From Meishania litoralis (GTDB taxonomy: Bacteria > Bacteroidota > Bacteroidia > Flavobacteriales > Flavobacteriaceae), in assembly GCF_042611095.1 (NCBI RefSeq), contig NZ_JBHFPV010000001.1, forward strand, positions 992,001-1,056,000: a stretch of 64,000 nt of DNA. Reading direction: 5' to 3'. Below the pieces are notes generated by a model. The model saw only the letters and a program-made list of their open reading frames with translations, was not told the origin of the DNA and ran no database searches. Shown here piece by piece: positions 62,998-64,000 of this stretch; the stretch's first letter is position 1; every line of letters starts with the position of its first letter. The translations under genes were made by a program, and so were the position numbers.

Positions 62998-64000
62998 TCA
63001 TAAAATCAGGGGCTTCTCCTGCCCTGACGATTCCAGGCCCGTTTCCTTTTTATCATAACCCAGAACCCTTAGAAAATCTTCTACTTTTTGCTGAGGACTG
63101 AAAAGGGTGGTTACTATGTTTCCATCAGGATCCTTGTCGATCAATATGTGCTTGGGCTGCGGGATCAGGCAATGCTGCAGGCCACCGTAGCCCCCGATCG
63201 TCTCTTGATATGCCCCTATATTGAAAAAACCGATATATAATGGTTTGTCACGTTTGTACTTGGGCAGGTAAATGGCGTTCATATTTTGCTCACTATTGTA
63301 ATAATCGTCGCTATCGCATGTCAATCCGCCCAACAGCACCCGTTCATATTCATCGTTCCATCGATTGATCGGCAACATGATAAAACGCTTATTGATGGCC
63401 CAGGTATCGGGCAAGGTAGTAATAAACGATGAATCGATCATGTTCCATTTTTCACGGTCATTTTGTTGTTTCTGGTACAGGATCTCATAAATGGCCCCGC
63501 CACTTTCACCGACCGTAAAACTTCCGAACTCGGTAAAAATATTAGGCACAGGTACGTCTGCCTCTTGACAGGCAATATTGATTTGATTGATAATTTCATC
63601 GACCATATACTGATAATCATATTCAAAGGCCAATGAATTCTTAATGGGGAAACCTCCGCCGATGTTCAAACTATTGAGTGTCGGACAAAGCTTTTTCAAT
63701 CGAACATAGACCTTAAGGCACTTTATCAGTTCATTCCAGTAATAGGCATTGTCGCGAATACCGGTATTGATGAAAAAATGGAGCATTTTCAGCTCGACCT
63801 TATCATTGTCCTTTATTTGGTTTTCATAAAACGGAACAATATTCTTGTAACCAATGCCCAACCGTGAGGTGTAGAACTCGAACTTGGGCTCTTCTTCGGA
63901 TGCGATTCGTATGCCTACTTGAAAATCACCTTTGATCGCATCGGAAAGCAAATCGATTTCTTCGTAATTATCAATAATAGGGATGCAATTGCGATGCCCC
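62998..64000 (-). CDS. speA: Arginine decarboxylase, C-terminal part
   Basis: The frame is open to the right edge (reads ...CIPIIDNYEEIDLLSDAIKGD), so the N terminus is outside; ~333 residues are visible. NIGGGFPIKN (PLP/phosphate loop), EFGSFTVGESG and the C-terminal domain match biosynthetic SpeA. Converts arginine to agmatine for speB. Confidence 0.92.
   Translation of the reverse strand, partial: GHRNCIPIIDNYEEIDLLSDAIKGDFQVGIRIASEEEPKFEFYTSRLGIGYKNIVPFYENQIKDNDKVELKMLHFFINTGIRDNAYYWNELIKCLKVYVRLKKLCPTLNSLNIGGGFPIKNSLAFEYDYQYMVDEIINQINIACQEADVPVPNIFTEFGSFTVGESGGAIYEILYQKQQNDREKWNMIDSSFITTLPDTWAINKRFIMLPINRWNDEYERVLLGGLTCDSDDYYNSEQNMNAIYLPKYKRDKPLYIGFFNIGAYQETIGGYGGLQHCLIPQPKHILIDKDPDGNIVTTLFSPQQKVEDFLRVLGYDKKETGLESSGQEKPLIL

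Noticed and set aside
1..64000. CRISPR arrays, insertion sequences, integrases, phage genes
   Set aside because: None found; gene packing and strand layout look like ordinary chromosome.

Overview
The window looks like a chromosomal segment of a Flavobacteriaceae bacterium (Bacteroidota). Supporting signs are a type IX secretion C-terminal domain, lipoproteins with G-C lipoboxes followed by K/N-rich tails, promoters of the TAnnTTTG type, and a flexirubin-type pigment cluster. I saw no insertion sequence, phage gene, CRISPR array or long repeat, and no gene-free gap longer than about 300 bases. The genus cannot be fixed from the sequence alone.

Layout. (1) 1-4240: 3' end of a T9SS-secreted protein and a lipoprotein, then housekeeping genes pth, rplY and prs on the minus strand and a tRNA-Leu(CAA). 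(2) 4345-12012, all minus strand: a stress island with hsp20, two related small coiled-coil proteins, a beta-CASP metallo-beta-lactamase nuclease, an ATP-cone/PD-(D/E)xK endonuclease, an eRF1-like protein and three tandem universal stress proteins. Four transcription starts in this island carry an FNR/CRP-like TGAY-N4-RTCA palindrome. In each case it is centred exactly 33 nt upstream of a TAnnTTTG-like -7 element, which implies one shared (probably low-oxygen or redox) regulator. (3) 12211-14194: a serine hydrolase and a secreted hypothetical.

(4) 14200-47138: a flexirubin (aryl polyene + dialkylresorcinol ester) cluster of about 33 kb. Tyrosine ammonia-lyase and a PaaK-like ligase would make the aryl starter. 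ACPs, ketosynthases, a KS/chain-length-factor pair, a ketoreductase and three hotdog dehydratases would build the polyene. DarA and DarB make the resorcinol. Acyltransferases (LpxL-like, BtrH-like, PlsC fused to MMPL), an O-methyltransferase-like enzyme, a halogenase-like flavoprotein and a CrtI-like flavoprotein are tailoring candidates. ABC, MMPL, LolA-like and beta-barrel proteins are candidates for envelope delivery. A 48-codon relic of a cupin-like gene and a half-length ketosynthase lie inside it.

(5) 47229-59296: secreted hydrolases (M28, M20 amidohydrolase, sortilin-like), a pentapeptide-repeat protein, small hypotheticals, a CBS protein, two SDR enzymes and a TPR protein. (6) 59302-64000, minus strand: a RimB-RimK fusion, then a polyamine operon (speA, speB, a deoxyhypusine-synthase homologue with its catalytic lysine, and an acidic small protein). 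The speA gene runs off the right edge.

Many genes in the pigment cluster overlap by ATGA or TGATG, so translational coupling is likely. All functions come from reading motifs and family resemblance; no database search was run.
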